Shown here: positions 43,772 to 53,700 of the stretch, piece after piece | Numbering within the stretch: position 1 is the first letter of the stretch | Layout of the letters: each line of letters opens with the position of its first letter | Assembly (NCBI GenBank): GCA_040768665.1 | Contig: JAXGMN010000029.1 | Coordinates: 1-64,000, forward strand | Length of the DNA stretch: 64,000 nucleotides | Origin: JABWBD01 sp040768665 | Lineage (GTDB): Bacteria > Planctomycetota > Planctomycetia > Pirellulales > Thermoguttaceae | Direction: 5' to 3' | Made by a program: the position numbers and the translations under genes | Notes under the pieces: generated by a model | Database searches by the model: none | The model's input: the letters and a program-made list of their open reading frames with translations, nothing else | Told to the model about the DNA's origin: nothing

Positions 43772-45622
43772 TGATAGGAAAAATGATTTCCCACGGCCGC
43801 TGAGTCTAGCCCGGAAGAATAGGGTGGTCAAAAGTTACCGTGGCCTTTACGGACATCTCTGGGGCTCTCGGACAGTTCGGTGATGGTTGGTCGGACCCAG
43901 ATCAACGGCGAATCCTGGATTGGCGCACCCGTCCCTGTGCCCTTGCGTGAGCAAGGCAAAATCAGAACGTCGCAGAAGGTCGCTTCGTCCACGTAGGTGA
44001 GTTCCGCCGGCTCGTCGGAAGGCGACGCCAAGGGGTCCGACGAAGCCATCGCCGACGTGGACGGAAACGTCTCGCTCGGCGGTCCCCGCGGCGGCGCGCT
44101 TCCCAAGACCGCGAATTATAGAATCTTCTCGATCACCTCCTGCTGCGGCAGCTCGTGGGTCATTACCCGTCTGGCCCTGCTGCTGCGGACAAGCCAGCGG
44201 ATCGACCTCTACACCCTTTTGATCAGCATCGCCCGTCACAGCTCGAGCGGCTTCGCGTCCAGTTTCTGCGCCTCGGCACGGACGACATGACCGGCTGTGC
44301 CGCGCGTGCGCTTCCGCTGCCTTGGCACGCATCCCACGTGCCTTGTTCGATACCAACCATAATACCGGATCAAATCGATCCGCTTGGCGGAATGTGCTGC
44401 GTGAACCATGAAATCCAGCGAGAGGATGGAAGTTCCGCTTCACCCCGCGCTGAGCGCGTCTTCCGGATTCGGGAAAGCCGGCAACCTCCTTCTCCGCCTT
44501 ATACACCGCCTGCCCGCTACTGGTCACCTCGACGAAGGCGCGGCGAGCTGAAAAGACGGCGCGTCATGTACTGCACCACGCGCTCAATCCCCGCTTGATC
44601 CTCCGCGGCCAAAAACACCGACTGATCGACACTGAACCCGCTGTGCGGCCAGCTCCGCATGTTCTCGACCACTTCCGGCTCGATCTTGCCCTCGGCCAGA
44701 TACAGGGCAAACACTGCCTCCTGCCACGCCGCGAGTAGCCGCTCCTTATCCAACTCGGGTACTTCCAGAAACTCGCCCTCGCGCGTAAACGCCCCGCACG
44801 TGACCAGCGTGTGCATGTGTGGATGAAAATGCAAAAGTTCGCCAAATGTCTGGATTGCCCCAATCATTCCCGGCACCACGTCGTCGCGACCGAGCAGGCG
44901 TTGGACCTCGGCCTTCACGCAACTCCAGGCGCAAGCGGAGAGCTTCCCCAAGAGCGTCCGGTCGAAGCGGGCGTGCAGCCGCAACCGCTTCGGAATGGTG
45001 AACACCACTTGCCGGTGCGCCACCGGGAAACAAACCTCCTCGGCCACATGGATCGCCGTCAATAGCGCTCGCTTCTGATGACAAGATGGACACGTGCATC
45101 GCTGCTTGCAGGACTACGCCGCAAACATCTCGTGGCCGCAGTCGGCGCATCGCACGCGCGCGAACCCCTCGTGCAGATCGCCGCACTTCAGAAAGGCCGT
45201 TACCGAATGCTCGACCACCGGTCGCCAGAACCCGTACTTCGCCTGGTAGCGGTCGTCGTAGACCTGCTGAAACGTGGCGAAATGCTCATCCATCAATCGC
45301 CACAAGTCCGAGGCCTGAGGGTCGCGTGGGCGATACAGTGCCAGCGCCTCGATACAGGTGGCCGTCATGGTAGGGGTGACACGGGTCCACGAGTGGTGTA
45401 CGTGCCACTACTAGAACATGCGTACCCATAGAATCAATCCGGCGCAGCCTCCCATTCCAGTAAATGCCTGTACAGATAGCGTTTACGGGGCGTCCAAGCC
45501 GGCCCGGGGCGATTCTCGAGTGGGAAAAACCTGTCGACCGCTCAAACGCAAACCATGCAAAGATGAGCCGTCCGACGGCGCAATAACTCCAATCCCCGCC
45601 TCCACTTACTACTCTTGTTTCA
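43771..45622 (-). mobile_element. IS91-family element, nearly full length but decayed
   Basis: Runs from the shared downstream terminus GTGATAGGAAAAATGATTTC at 43771 to the upstream terminus ending CTCTTGTTTCA at 45622, about 1.85 kb. It contains the only copy here with both transposase ends. The long palindrome present in the 25.3- and 28.4-kb copies is missing between 43830 and 43850. Confidence 0.85.
43977..45368 (-). pseudogene. IS91-family (Y2/HUH) transposase, multiply frameshifted
   Basis: The N-terminus MTATCIEALALYRPRDPQAS DLWRLMDEHFATFQQVYDD and the zinc-ribbon half FARVRCADCGHEMF are present at 45368-45115. After a shift come CFPVAHRQVVFTIPKRLRLH and LLHFHPHMHTLVTCGAFTRE with the HxH catalytic motif, then GFSVDQSVFLAAEDQ and QYMTRRLFSS. 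The region below 44530 is heavily shifted with short deletions; the tail PAELTYVDEATF is at about 43980. Inactive, but useful as the reference copy for the other fragments. Confidence 0.88.
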
Positions 45623-45964
45623 AGAAAATGCTTGACCTGGCGCGCCGCATCGACCACAATGACGCAGGTGAATGGACATGTGAACACATGCCCCCACGGA
45701 CCGGCGCCAGCCGACCTTGCGCCTCGCCGCTCCGGAGCTCTTTGACAACTTGGTAACCGGCTCCGCTCTGCCCGCCGACTCCCCTCCGCTGACCAACGGC
45801 CGGGACTGGGCGGTCTCTTTGCCCACGGCTCTGCTTTCGCAGGCCCTCTTCCGCCCGTGAGCGATTAGCTCTCTGGTCGCTCTCCGCCGGCAATTCCCCC
45901 GTGGTTCCCAGCCTCAAGCCGCGCGGCGCAACGCCACCGGCCGCCGCCTACTCGGCGGCCTTGC

Positions 45965-46027
45965 CACCCAAAAGCGCGTGGCCACCAAACACCCTCGAAT
46001 TTGAGAAATCGAAGCCTCGGTGGCCAC
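45965..46027. repeat. Hairpin repeat, third family, copy A
   Basis: CCACCCAAAAGCGCGTGG leads into GTGGCCACC (45978-45986), which pairs with GGTGGCCAC (46019-46027); the loop contains TTGAGAAATCG. Confidence 0.75.
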
Positions 46028-46078
46028 ACACGCAACGCACCGGCGAAGTCTCGTGCCTTCCATACCTGGTCCCTTTCC

Positions 46079-46145
46079 CACCCAAAAGCGCGTGGTGCCC
46101 AAAGTACCTCCGTTCTGAGAAATCGCCAACTTGGGCACCACGCGC
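46079..46145. repeat. Hairpin repeat, third family, copy B
   Basis: Same lead CACCCAAAAGCGCGTGG and the same loop TGAGAAATCG as copy A, but the stem is different: GCGCGTGGTGCCCAA pairs with TTGGGCACCACGCGC. Both arms changed together. Confidence 0.8.
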
Positions 46146-46613
46146 GGCGACTCCCGCGAGTGCATTTTTCGCCCGTAACCGAAACAGCCTCGCCGGCGCC
46201 GCGCTGCCTGCTCCCCGCTCCACGCTTGCCCCTCTTCAGGTACCCTGGGTGGCGAGGGACTTCACGAAATTGGAAAAACGCGACTCTTGTCCGCCAACTC
46301 TCTCCCGCGGGATCGCACGCTGGGAACGTTCCACCTTGTGCTCGTGCCCGAAAAAGCGGACGTCATGTGGACTGCGACCGTGCGCGCCGGCGGTCCGTCC
46401 GACCTGCGACGCGTGTACCAAGACTTGTTTCGCCGATCGGCATGATGGCCGTTGCCTGCGTGGCAGTCGGCATTTGGCGGTTCTCGTCGCGTGCGCCTTG
46501 GCGATGGTTCTGGATCGGTGCAGCCGTTGCAGGCTCGTCGCCTGCACCCTAGACTGGTGGGCGTAACAGGCGGACCGAAAGGGACGCACCCCCGCATGTC
46601 GAGGCTGTAAGTG

Positions 46614-47909
46614 ATGACAGTGGCTACGCCGCCGGTAGAACGAACGGCATATTACCAAAGCTACAAATGGGAACTCCTGGGGCTGTTGTGCCTGGCGTTC
46701 TTCTTCCACCAAGGCGACCGTGCCATCTACGGCGTGGTCCTGCCGCAGATCCGCGCCGAGCTTGCGCTGACCGATTCGCAACTCGGCTTCGTCGGCACGG
46801 TCCTGTTCTTTACTCTCGCCGTCCTGATGCCGATCGCCGGCTACCTCGGCGACATGCTTCGCAAGAAGTGGGTCATCACCGGCGCACTGATCTTCTGGAG
46901 TACCTCGACGCTGTTCACCGGCTTGAGTCGCGGCGTGGTCAGCCTGACCATGCTTCGCAGCGTGGCCACCGCGGGCGGAGAGTCGTTCTACGCCCCGGCC
47001 GCATACGCGCTGCTGGCGAAGTTTCATCGCGCCACGCGAGCCCTGGCCATGTCGGTTCATCAGGCGGCGCTCTACTTTGGCGTGATGGTCAGCGGTTTCC
47101 TCGGCGGGTATATCGCCGAACGTTGGGGATGGCGGTCGGCGTTCTACGTCTATGGTGCAGCGGGCATCCTGCTCGGCGTCGTCTTCGTCTTCCGTCTCAA
47201 GGACGGCGGCGAGCGACGCACGGCGGAAACGCCCGCGGCGTGGCAGAATCCGCTGCCCATGCTGGGCATCCTCTTCCAAAAACCGACGGCCGTGCTGCTC
47301 ACCATCGGGTTCACGGCGATCGTGTTCGTCAACAATGCCTACGTCGTCTGGGCGCCCGACTTCTTGGGCGAAAAATTCGACCTGTCGCTCACCCAAGCCG
47401 GCGGATACTCGATGTTTTACCATCACATCACCGCGCTGGTCGGTGTATTGATCGGAGGAGTCTTGTCCGACCGCCTCGTGACGAACTATGGCGGGGCTCG
47501 CATGGCGATGCAGACGACCGCCATGCTTCTCGGCGCCCCGGCGATCCTGTTTATGGGGCTGGCGCAGTCGACCTACGCCGTTTACGCGGCAATGGCGGTG
47601 TTCGGGCTCTTCCGCGGGCTCTATGAATCGAACACCCACGCCTCCCTGTTCGACGTGATCGAACCGAGATACCGCGGCTCGGCCGTCGGCGTCATGGTCA
47701 TGGTCGCTTTTCTGGCAGGTTCCCTTGCCCCGTGGTTGATGGGCTACCTCCGCGAAGTGCTCGAGCCCGGCAAAGGGCTGTCTTACGCGTTTGCCGCGTA
47801 CTCCCTGGCGTATGTGATTGGCGGCCTGGCGGTCTTCGCCGGCCTGGTGTTCTTTTTCAAGCACGACCGGATCATCGAAGAAGGCCCTGGAGTCCATGAA
47901 GATCACTGA
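46614..47909 (+). CDS. MFS sugar/sugar-acid transporter
   Basis: A 431-residue Major Facilitator permease with 12 predicted helices; it opens with KWELLGLLCLAFFFHQGDRA and has the loop-2/3 motif GYLGDMLRKKW between helices 2 and 3. The second half begins about residue 220 (VLLTIGFTAIVFVNNAYVVW). It resembles the anion/cation symporter subgroup that imports hexuronates and galactonate. ATG 46614 has GAGG nine bases upstream; GTG 46611 is also possible. Its end overlaps the next gene by 14 bp, so they form one operon with the dehydratase and SDR. Confidence 0.92.
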   Translation: MTVATPPVERTAYYQSYKWELLGLLCLAFFFHQGDRAIYGVVLPQIRAELALTDSQLGFVGTVLFFTLAVLMPIAGYLGDMLRKKWVITGALIFWSTSTLFTGLSRGVVSLTMLRSVATAGGESFYAPAAYALLAKFHRATRALAMSVHQAALYFGVMVSGFLGGYIAERWGWRSAFYVYGAAGILLGVVFVFRLKDGGERRTAETPAAWQNPLPMLGILFQKPTAVLLTIGFTAIVFVNNAYVVWAPDFLGEKFDLSLTQAGGYSMFYHHITALVGVLIGGVLSDRLVTNYGGARMAMQTTAMLLGAPAILFMGLAQSTYAVYAAMAVFGLFRGLYESNTHASLFDVIEPRYRGSAVGVMVMVAFLAGSLAPWLMGYLREVLEPGKGLSYAFAAYSLAYVIGGLAVFAGLVFFFKHDRIIEEGPGVHEDH

Positions 47910-49056
47910 TCTGAAGACATACATCGTCCACTGCTACCGAACGAATTGGGTTTTCGTCCAACTCCAAACCGACGCCGGCATCTCGGGCGTCGGTGAAGCA
48001 ACGTTGGAGATGAAGGAACACGCGGTGGAAGCCGCCCTCATCGAGCTCAAGGACTATCTCTTGGGCAAGGACCCTCGCGACATCGAGCGGCATTTCCATA
48101 CGATGTATCGCGATTCCTACTGGCGGACGGGCCCCGTGCTGATGTCGGCCTTCAGCGCGGTGGAAATGGCCATGTGGGATCTCTCCGCCAAAGAGTTGGG
48201 GGTGCCCGTCTATCGCCTGCTGGGAGGCAAGTGCAACGACCAAATCAAAGCCTACGCCAACGCCTGGTTTGCGGGCGCGCGGACGCCGGATGCCTTCGCC
48301 GAAAAAGCAAAGGAGGCCGCCGCGCGCGGGTTCCAGGCGCTCAAGTGGGATCCGTTCGGCAAAGCCTACATGAACATGTCCATCCGAGACATCGACGACG
48401 CCCTGGCCGTCGTGGGAGCCGTCCGCGACGCGGTGGGCAACAGCGTCGATCTGTTGATCGAAGGCCACGGCCGGTTCAACGTGCCGACCGCCTCGACGAT
48501 CGCCCGCGAGTTGGAGCCGTTTCGGCCCCTGTTCTTCGAGGAGCCGATCCCGCCGGGCAACGTGGATGCCCTGGCCGACGTGCGTGCCAAATCGCGGATC
48601 CCCATCGCGGCCGGCGAACGTCTCTACCATCGCACCCAGTTTCGCGAGTTGTTCGAAAGGCACGCGGCCGACGTCGTTCAGCCCGACGTGTCCCATGCCG
48701 GAGGACTCGCCGAGTGCAAGAAGATCGCCGCCATGGCGGAAGCTTACGAACTGGCGTTTGCGCCCCATAATCCCAGCGGTCCGATCGCCCACGCGGCCAC
48801 CCTGCAATTGGCCGCCTCGACGCCCAACTTCTACCTGCTGGAAACGATGGCCACCGACATCCCCTGGCGAAAGGATCTCACGACCGAAAGCCTTGTCTTC
48901 CGGGATGGCTGTTTCGAGATTCCCGACCGTCCTGGGCTGGGATTGGAACTGAACGAAGAAGCCTTCGCCGACCACCCCTACCAGCCGCGGCCGTTGCGCC
49001 ACTACCGCGGCGACCTGACCGACATCCGTCCGCCCGAAGCCGTGCCGTATTTCTAA
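47896..49056 (+). CDS. Enolase-superfamily dehydratase or cycloisomerase (mandelate racemase/MLE type)
   Basis: 386 residues. N-terminal capping domain (MKITDLKTYIVHCYRTNWVF), then the modified TIM barrel. Mg ligands fit Glu189 (LLIEGHGRF), Glu215 (FFEEPIPPGN) and Glu241 (AAGERLYHR); His291 in APHNPSGP and Lys150 in ALKWDPFGK are likely acid/base residues. The IEGHGRF pattern is of the galactonate/gluconate-dehydratase-like branch, which also holds 3,6-anhydro-galactonate cycloisomerase. It acts in the cytosol on a sugar acid brought in by the adjacent transporter. Start ATG 47896 lies inside the end of the transporter gene. Confidence 0.9.
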   Translation: MKITDLKTYIVHCYRTNWVFVQLQTDAGISGVGEATLEMKEHAVEAALIELKDYLLGKDPRDIERHFHTMYRDSYWRTGPVLMSAFSAVEMAMWDLSAKELGVPVYRLLGGKCNDQIKAYANAWFAGARTPDAFAEKAKEAAARGFQALKWDPFGKAYMNMSIRDIDDALAVVGAVRDAVGNSVDLLIEGHGRFNVPTASTIARELEPFRPLFFEEPIPPGNVDALADVRAKSRIPIAAGERLYHRTQFRELFERHAADVVQPDVSHAGGLAECKKIAAMAEAYELAFAPHNPSGPIAHAATLQLAASTPNFYLLETMATDIPWRKDLTTESLVFRDGCFEIPDRPGLGLELNEEAFADHPYQPRPLRHYRGDLTDIRPPEAVPYF

Positions 49057-49082
49057 CCCTTCGACGACAGGTGAAAACGACC

Positions 49083-49859
49083 ATGTTCCAGAACAAGAAC
49101 GTCCTTGTAACCGGCTCCGCCCGGAATACCGGACTAGGCATCGCCAAGGTCTTCGGGAGCTACGGGGCCACGGTTTTCGTTCACGGCCGGTCGCCGGACC
49201 AGGTCGAACAAGTTGTCGACACCTTGAACGGCGCCACCGGCGGAGGCAGCCGCTATCTGCCGGTCGCCGGCGACATCGCTTGCGACCAAGACGTGGCCGC
49301 CATGTTCGCCGCCATCGAGCAGCAGGCGGGCGGGCTCGACGTGCTGGTGAACAATGCATGCCATCTCGGACTCGGCCACCGCTTTCTCGACATGCCGATT
49401 GCCTTCTTCGACGAGGTCTTGGCCGTCAACCTCCGCGGCTACGCCCTGTGCGCCCAGTTTGCGGCCAGGCAAATGATCGCCCGGGGCGGAGGAGCCATCG
49501 TCAACATCGGCTCGAATACCGCCGCTCGCGCCCTGGCCGACCGCGCTGCCTACATCGCGTCGAAAGGCGGCGTGGAAAGCCTTACGCGGGCGATCGCCGT
49601 CGAACTGGCCGAGCACCACATCCGGGTCAATTGCGTCGTGCCCGGATACATCTACACCGAGCGCTGGGACACACTTTCGGAAGAGATCAAACAGCGTCGC
49701 TGGAAGAACGTTCCCCTCGGCAAAGAGTCCAGCCCCGAGGACATCGGCGAAGCGGCGGCGTTCCTCGCCTCCTCGAAGGCGGGCAATATTACCGGTTCCT
49801 CCCTGTTGGTCTCCGGCGGCATCGATATCCAGATGGTCCCGCCGGATTGCGCGGTGTAG
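49083..49859 (+). CDS. Short-chain dehydrogenase/reductase
   Basis: A 258-residue classical SDR. The cofactor loop TGSARNTGLGIA, NNA in VLVNNACHL, the catalytic Ser in NIGSNTAAR, and Tyr/Lys in AAYIASKGG are present, plus the C-terminal GSSLLVSGGIDI. ATG 49083 is preferred; GTG 49071 would add four residues. It lies 26 bp after the dehydratase, in the same operon, and would oxidise or reduce the keto-deoxy-sugar acid product or its precursor. NAD versus NADP preference cannot be read from the loop with confidence. Confidence 0.92.
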   Translation: MFQNKNVLVTGSARNTGLGIAKVFGSYGATVFVHGRSPDQVEQVVDTLNGATGGGSRYLPVAGDIACDQDVAAMFAAIEQQAGGLDVLVNNACHLGLGHRFLDMPIAFFDEVLAVNLRGYALCAQFAARQMIARGGGAIVNIGSNTAARALADRAAYIASKGGVESLTRAIAVELAEHHIRVNCVVPGYIYTERWDTLSEEIKQRRWKNVPLGKESSPEDIGEAAAFLASSKAGNITGSSLLVSGGIDIQMVPPDCAV

Positions 49860-49922
49860 CACCCGTCCCCCCCACCCCGAGAACAGACTCCGATCAACTC
49901 CTGAAAACCGGAGAGGCCCACG

Positions 49923-52900
49923 ATGAATCGCGCGAAGCAACGGTATCCGCTCACGATCCTCCTTATGGCTCTGGCTGCCGCATCCGTGCAGGCCGCCGAC
50001 CTGCCGGCCGCCGTCGCCAACAGGTCGCCCGGCATCACGCGCTCGATCGATGCGTCGCAGTACTTTCGCCCGTTTCCCGACCTGGTCGCCCATCGGAACA
50101 CGTCAATCCAAAAGGCCCCCGCCCCGGCACTCGCCGAACGGAGCGAGCGGGAGTTCGGCAGACCGAAAATCACCCGCTGCTGGCTGAACCTGGACGAAAT
50201 GTGGGACTATCGCACCCGGCAGTACGACGACAACTACCGGATCGGCGTCGACAAGTACAAAGATGTATCCGAGAAATTCCGCGAAAGCTGGGACTGGGTA
50301 ACCGAAACGAACGTCCGCTTCCAAGACTACCTGAGAGCGTTCGGCAATCACAGCGACGCGGTCTTGCTGTGCATCCGGCGCTACGAGCGCGATATCCTTG
50401 ACGGGAAACTCGGCGTCACCATGGACGATTGGAAAACCATCTTCAAGCATGCGGTGAAACAGTCGAAGCAGGTCTGCCCGAACGTTCGCTACATCGAGGT
50501 CTGCAACGAATACGGAATCTCGGGATTCATCGGCTGCACGCCCGACGAATACTACCGCTTCTATCGCCTCGCCTACCAGGCGGTCAACGAAGTGAACGCC
50601 GAACTGAAACTCGCCGGCGACGACCGTATCCTTGTCGGCGGCCCCAACGTCGTTCGCGATGCGATGGTCGCCTTGAACCACTTCTTCGAGAACTTCAGCC
50701 GGGACGGCTCGCCGGACAAACGCCTCGACTTCGTCACCTGGCATGAGTACCACAATCGATACGCGGATACCGCGCATCGGCAGGCGGAAGTGCGGCAGAT
50801 GCTGGCCCTCAACGGTCTGCCCACGGACCTTCCCATGTTCATCACCGAACACGATCCCTATCACCCCCCGGCCGGTGCCGCCGAGTACAACCTCATCAAC
50901 GGCGCCGGGCTGGTCAAGTCGCTCTACTTCACCAGCGTGCACAGCCCGGACGTGAAGATCTTCCCCTGGGTGCAGTATCACGACGGCAAGATCCAGACGC
51001 GGTTCATGTGGTTCGAAGGTCCCAATGAACCGGGCACCGGGGCCGACGAACTGCGCATGCTGCCGGCCGGCTGTTCGATGGAACTGCTCAGCATGCACGA
51101 GCACTGGGAGATTGCCGTCGACAACGCCATTGCCAACGACGAGATCGTCCTGGCGTCGGTCCAGAACGGTGGGCTCGTCGTCGAGGCGGTGAACTTCGGC
51201 GAGCCCCGGGATGTCGGAATACGGATCAACAAGCTCCCCGAAGTGTTCACGAAACTGGGCGATGGCGAACTGCGAGTACACAAGTACCTCGTCGATCGGC
51301 AGCACAGCAATTGCGTTGCCAACCCCGATTACCCCGGAGGAATCGAGAAGGTAGACGAATGCCGTGTGCGGCCCGTGAACGGATCGATCACGCTGGAGCA
51401 TCGGCAGCTCTCCAAGAATGGAATTCTCCTTTGGAGGCTGATCCCCGACCGGATCGGTCCGGTGTTCGACTCGCCGGTGTCGTTGGCGCCGCGCGTGGCG
51501 GAACCGAAGCAACCGCCGTTCGACGCTGCCGAGGCCATCGACACCGCCGTTGCCACACCCGACGCCCGGATCCAGCGCGACGGTTCCACCGTGCGGGTCC
51601 ACGTGGCAAAGAGCAACGGCCGCCCGGGCGTCACCTTCCAGCCGCCGGCCGGGGGCTGGGACCTGACGGGGCTCGGCCACGTCGAAGCTCGCGTGAAGAA
51701 CACGGGCAGCCGTGCGTTGAACGTGCATCTGGCGCTCGACAACCCGGACGCCGACCGGACCGAGCGGAAAGGTTGCGTGATCCAGTCGGCCACCCTCGCG
51801 CCCGGCAGTGAGCAAACGCTCAAGGTCGCCATGACCAGCCAGCCGCCCAGGCTCTTGGAAATGGCGTTCCGCGGAATGCGCGGAGCGCCCGGCGGCATCG
51901 GCAGTCGACAAAGCGGAAGCCTCGATCCGGCCAACGTCGCGCGGATTTCGGTCTACGTCTACCATCCCGGCACGGACTACCAGTACGAGGTGTCGAACCT
52001 CCGTGCCGGCGGGACTGCCGACTTCCCGCTGCCGGAGAAACTCGACAATCTGTTTCCGATGATCGACCGCTTCGGCCAGTACCGGCACAAGGACTGGCCC
52101 GGCAAAATCCACGCGGAGGACGACTTGATCCGGCAGCGTGAGCAGGAGGCGACCGATCTGGCTGCGCATCCGGGCCCGAAAGGCTGGAACCAGTACGGCG
52201 GCTGGCTCGACGGACCCACGCTGGAAGCGACCGGGCGATTCCGTGTGGCCAAATGGCAAGGCAAATGGTGGCTCGTCGACCCCGAGGGTCGACTCTTCTG
52301 GTCCCACGGACTGGTCCGCGTCACGTGGTCGTGCGGCTATACGCCGATCACCGCGCGGAGATTTCTGTTCGCCGACCTGCCCGCGGCCGATTCGCCCTTC
52401 GCCCCGTTCTATGGCCGGAGCACCTGGGCCGTGCGCGGACTCTACGAACGAGGCGCGGAAACGTACAACTTCACCGGGGCCAACCTGCTGCGGAAATACG
52501 GCTCCGACTGGCCGGAAGCGTTCGCCGCCGTCACCCATCGCCGGATGCGGAGTTGGGGCTTAAACACCCTGGCGAACTGCTCGCAGCCGGCCATCTACTT
52601 GAAGCAGAAGACGCCGTATACGGCCACCGTCTACAGCCTCGACTCGCCGCCGGAGGACACGCCCGGCGGCACCGGCTACGTGGCGACGATCCATCGCGGC
52701 AGCCGCCCGATCGAAGCCGCCACCGGCGGTTGGGGCAACTTTCCCGACGTATTCGATCCCGGTTTCAAAACCACTCTGGTCAAAGAGGTCGCACAACACG
52801 AGGGCAAGGCCGTCGGCGACCCCTGGTGTCTGGGCTATTTCCTGGGCAATGAACTCACCTGGGGCCGCGAGGATACCTGGCTGGCCCTGGCCGCGCTCAA

Positions 52901-53591
52901 GTCGCGCGCCGATCAACCGGCGAAACAGGTTCTCGTCGCTGACCTGAAAAAGAAATACGCGAACATCCAGGATTTGAACGCCGCGTGGGGCGCCGACCAC
53001 GCCTCCTTCGACGCCCTGCTGCGGTCGACCGTTCCGCCCGACGCCCAGCGAGCCCGCGTGGATCTGGTGGCCTTTCTCGACAAAACGGCCGATGCCTACT
53101 TCCGGCAATGCCGTGAAGCCGTCAAGGAGATCGACCCGGAGGGACTCTACCTCGGCTGCCGCTTTGCCGGTTGGGCAAACGAGCGGATCTTTCTCGCGGC
53201 GGCGCGCTACAGCGACGTGATCAGTGTCAACCGCTACGCCGAAAGCGTGGCCGATCTCCGCCTGCCCGCCGATCTCGACAGACCCGTGGTGATCGGCGAA
53301 TTCCATTTCGGCGCGCTCGACCGCGGCAAGTTCCACGCCAGTCTGCGCCCCGTCGCCGACCAGGAAGCGCGAGGCGCCGCCTACGAAAAGTACGTCCATA
53401 GCGCGCTGGAGAACCCGTTGATCGTCGGCACCCACTGGCACCAATACGGCGACCAGGCGACCACCGGCCGCGACGATGGCGAGAACTTTCAGAACGGACT
53501 GATCGACGTCTGCGACACCCCCTATACGGAAACCGTCGCAGCCTGCCGCCGGATCGGCTACCAACTCTACCCGATCAGGCTCGGGCAGTGA
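49923..53591 (+). CDS. Secreted two-domain glycoside hydrolase (GH39-like plus agarase/GH50-like)
   Basis: 1222 residues with a Sec signal (LTILLMALAAASVQAA). The first barrel (about 80-420) has a clan GH-A acid/base in YIEVCNEYG (Glu196) and nucleophile in FITEHDPY (Glu309), resembling GH39 xylosidases. A beta domain (about 540-690) links to a second barrel (about 750-1210) starting WQGKWWLVDPEGRLFWSHGL, with acid/base Glu977 in FLGNELTWG and nucleophile Glu1126 in VIGEFHFGA; this half resembles GH50 agarases. Both pairs look intact, so the enzyme may act on two bonds of one polymer. GGAGAGG precedes ATG 49923. Confidence 0.82.
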   Translation: MNRAKQRYPLTILLMALAAASVQAADLPAAVANRSPGITRSIDASQYFRPFPDLVAHRNTSIQKAPAPALAERSEREFGRPKITRCWLNLDEMWDYRTRQYDDNYRIGVDKYKDVSEKFRESWDWVTETNVRFQDYLRAFGNHSDAVLLCIRRYERDILDGKLGVTMDDWKTIFKHAVKQSKQVCPNVRYIEVCNEYGISGFIGCTPDEYYRFYRLAYQAVNEVNAELKLAGDDRILVGGPNVVRDAMVALNHFFENFSRDGSPDKRLDFVTWHEYHNRYADTAHRQAEVRQMLALNGLPTDLPMFITEHDPYHPPAGAAEYNLINGAGLVKSLYFTSVHSPDVKIFPWVQYHDGKIQTRFMWFEGPNEPGTGADELRMLPAGCSMELLSMHEHWEIAVDNAIANDEIVLASVQNGGLVVEAVNFGEPRDVGIRINKLPEVFTKLGDGELRVHKYLVDRQHSNCVANPDYPGGIEKVDECRVRPVNGSITLEHRQLSKNGILLWRLIPDRIGPVFDSPVSLAPRVAEPKQPPFDAAEAIDTAVATPDARIQRDGSTVRVHVAKSNGRPGVTFQPPAGGWDLTGLGHVEARVKNTGSRALNVHLALDNPDADRTERKGCVIQSATLAPGSEQTLKVAMTSQPPRLLEMAFRGMRGAPGGIGSRQSGSLDPANVARISVYVYHPGTDYQYEVSNLRAGGTADFPLPEKLDNLFPMIDRFGQYRHKDWPGKIHAEDDLIRQREQEATDLAAHPGPKGWNQYGGWLDGPTLEATGRFRVAKWQGKWWLVDPEGRLFWSHGLVRVTWSCGYTPITARRFLFADLPAADSPFAPFYGRSTWAVRGLYERGAETYNFTGANLLRKYGSDWPEAFAAVTHRRMRSWGLNTLANCSQPAIYLKQKTPYTATVYSLDSPPEDTPGGTGYVATIHRGSRPIEAATGGWGNFPDVFDPGFKTTLVKEVAQHEGKAVGDPWCLGYFLGNELTWGREDTWLALAALKSRADQPAKQVLVADLKKKYANIQDLNAAWGADHASFDALLRSTVPPDAQRARVDLVAFLDKTADAYFRQCREAVKEIDPEGLYLGCRFAGWANERIFLAAARYSDVISVNRYAESVADLRLPADLDRPVVIGEFHFGALDRGKFHASLRPVADQEARGAAYEKYVHSALENPLIVGTHWHQYGDQATTGRDDGENFQNGLIDVCDTPYTETVAACRRIGYQLYPIRLGQ

Positions 53592-53700
53592 CTAACCGGG
53601 ACGCGGAGTGTTTTTCCGTGTCGGCCACGAGATCGTGCCGCCCCAACGAGAATGGCCCCGGTCCGAATCCCGACTCCACCAGTCAGAAAGGAAAAATCAA

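Larger units (their letters stand above)
45623..46613. other. Gene-free stretch of about 1 kb
   Basis: No gene could be supported. It holds two related hairpins (45965-46027 and 46079-46145) and a segment GTTTCGCCGATCGGCATGAT at 46429 resembling 24966 near the first IS91 fragment (ATTTCGCCCATCGGCAGGAT). The last 300 bp upstream of the MFS gene should carry the promoter of the sugar-use locus, but no convincing -35/-10 pair was found. Confidence 0.5.

Noticed and set aside
50103..52538. 811-codon minus-strand frame
   Set aside because: Mirror of the two-domain glycosidase; composition is His/Arg/Val-rich and lacks motifs.
53603..53640. GGAGTGTTTTTCCGTGTCGG resembling one arm of the 27571 hairpin
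   Set aside because: Partial match with changes in the key GGGGTCGGG block and no partner arm.
53660..53685. tRNA-like 3' end (GGTCCGAATCCCGACTCCACCA)
   Set aside because: No matching acceptor strand, D arm or anticodon arm upstream in the 109-bp gap.
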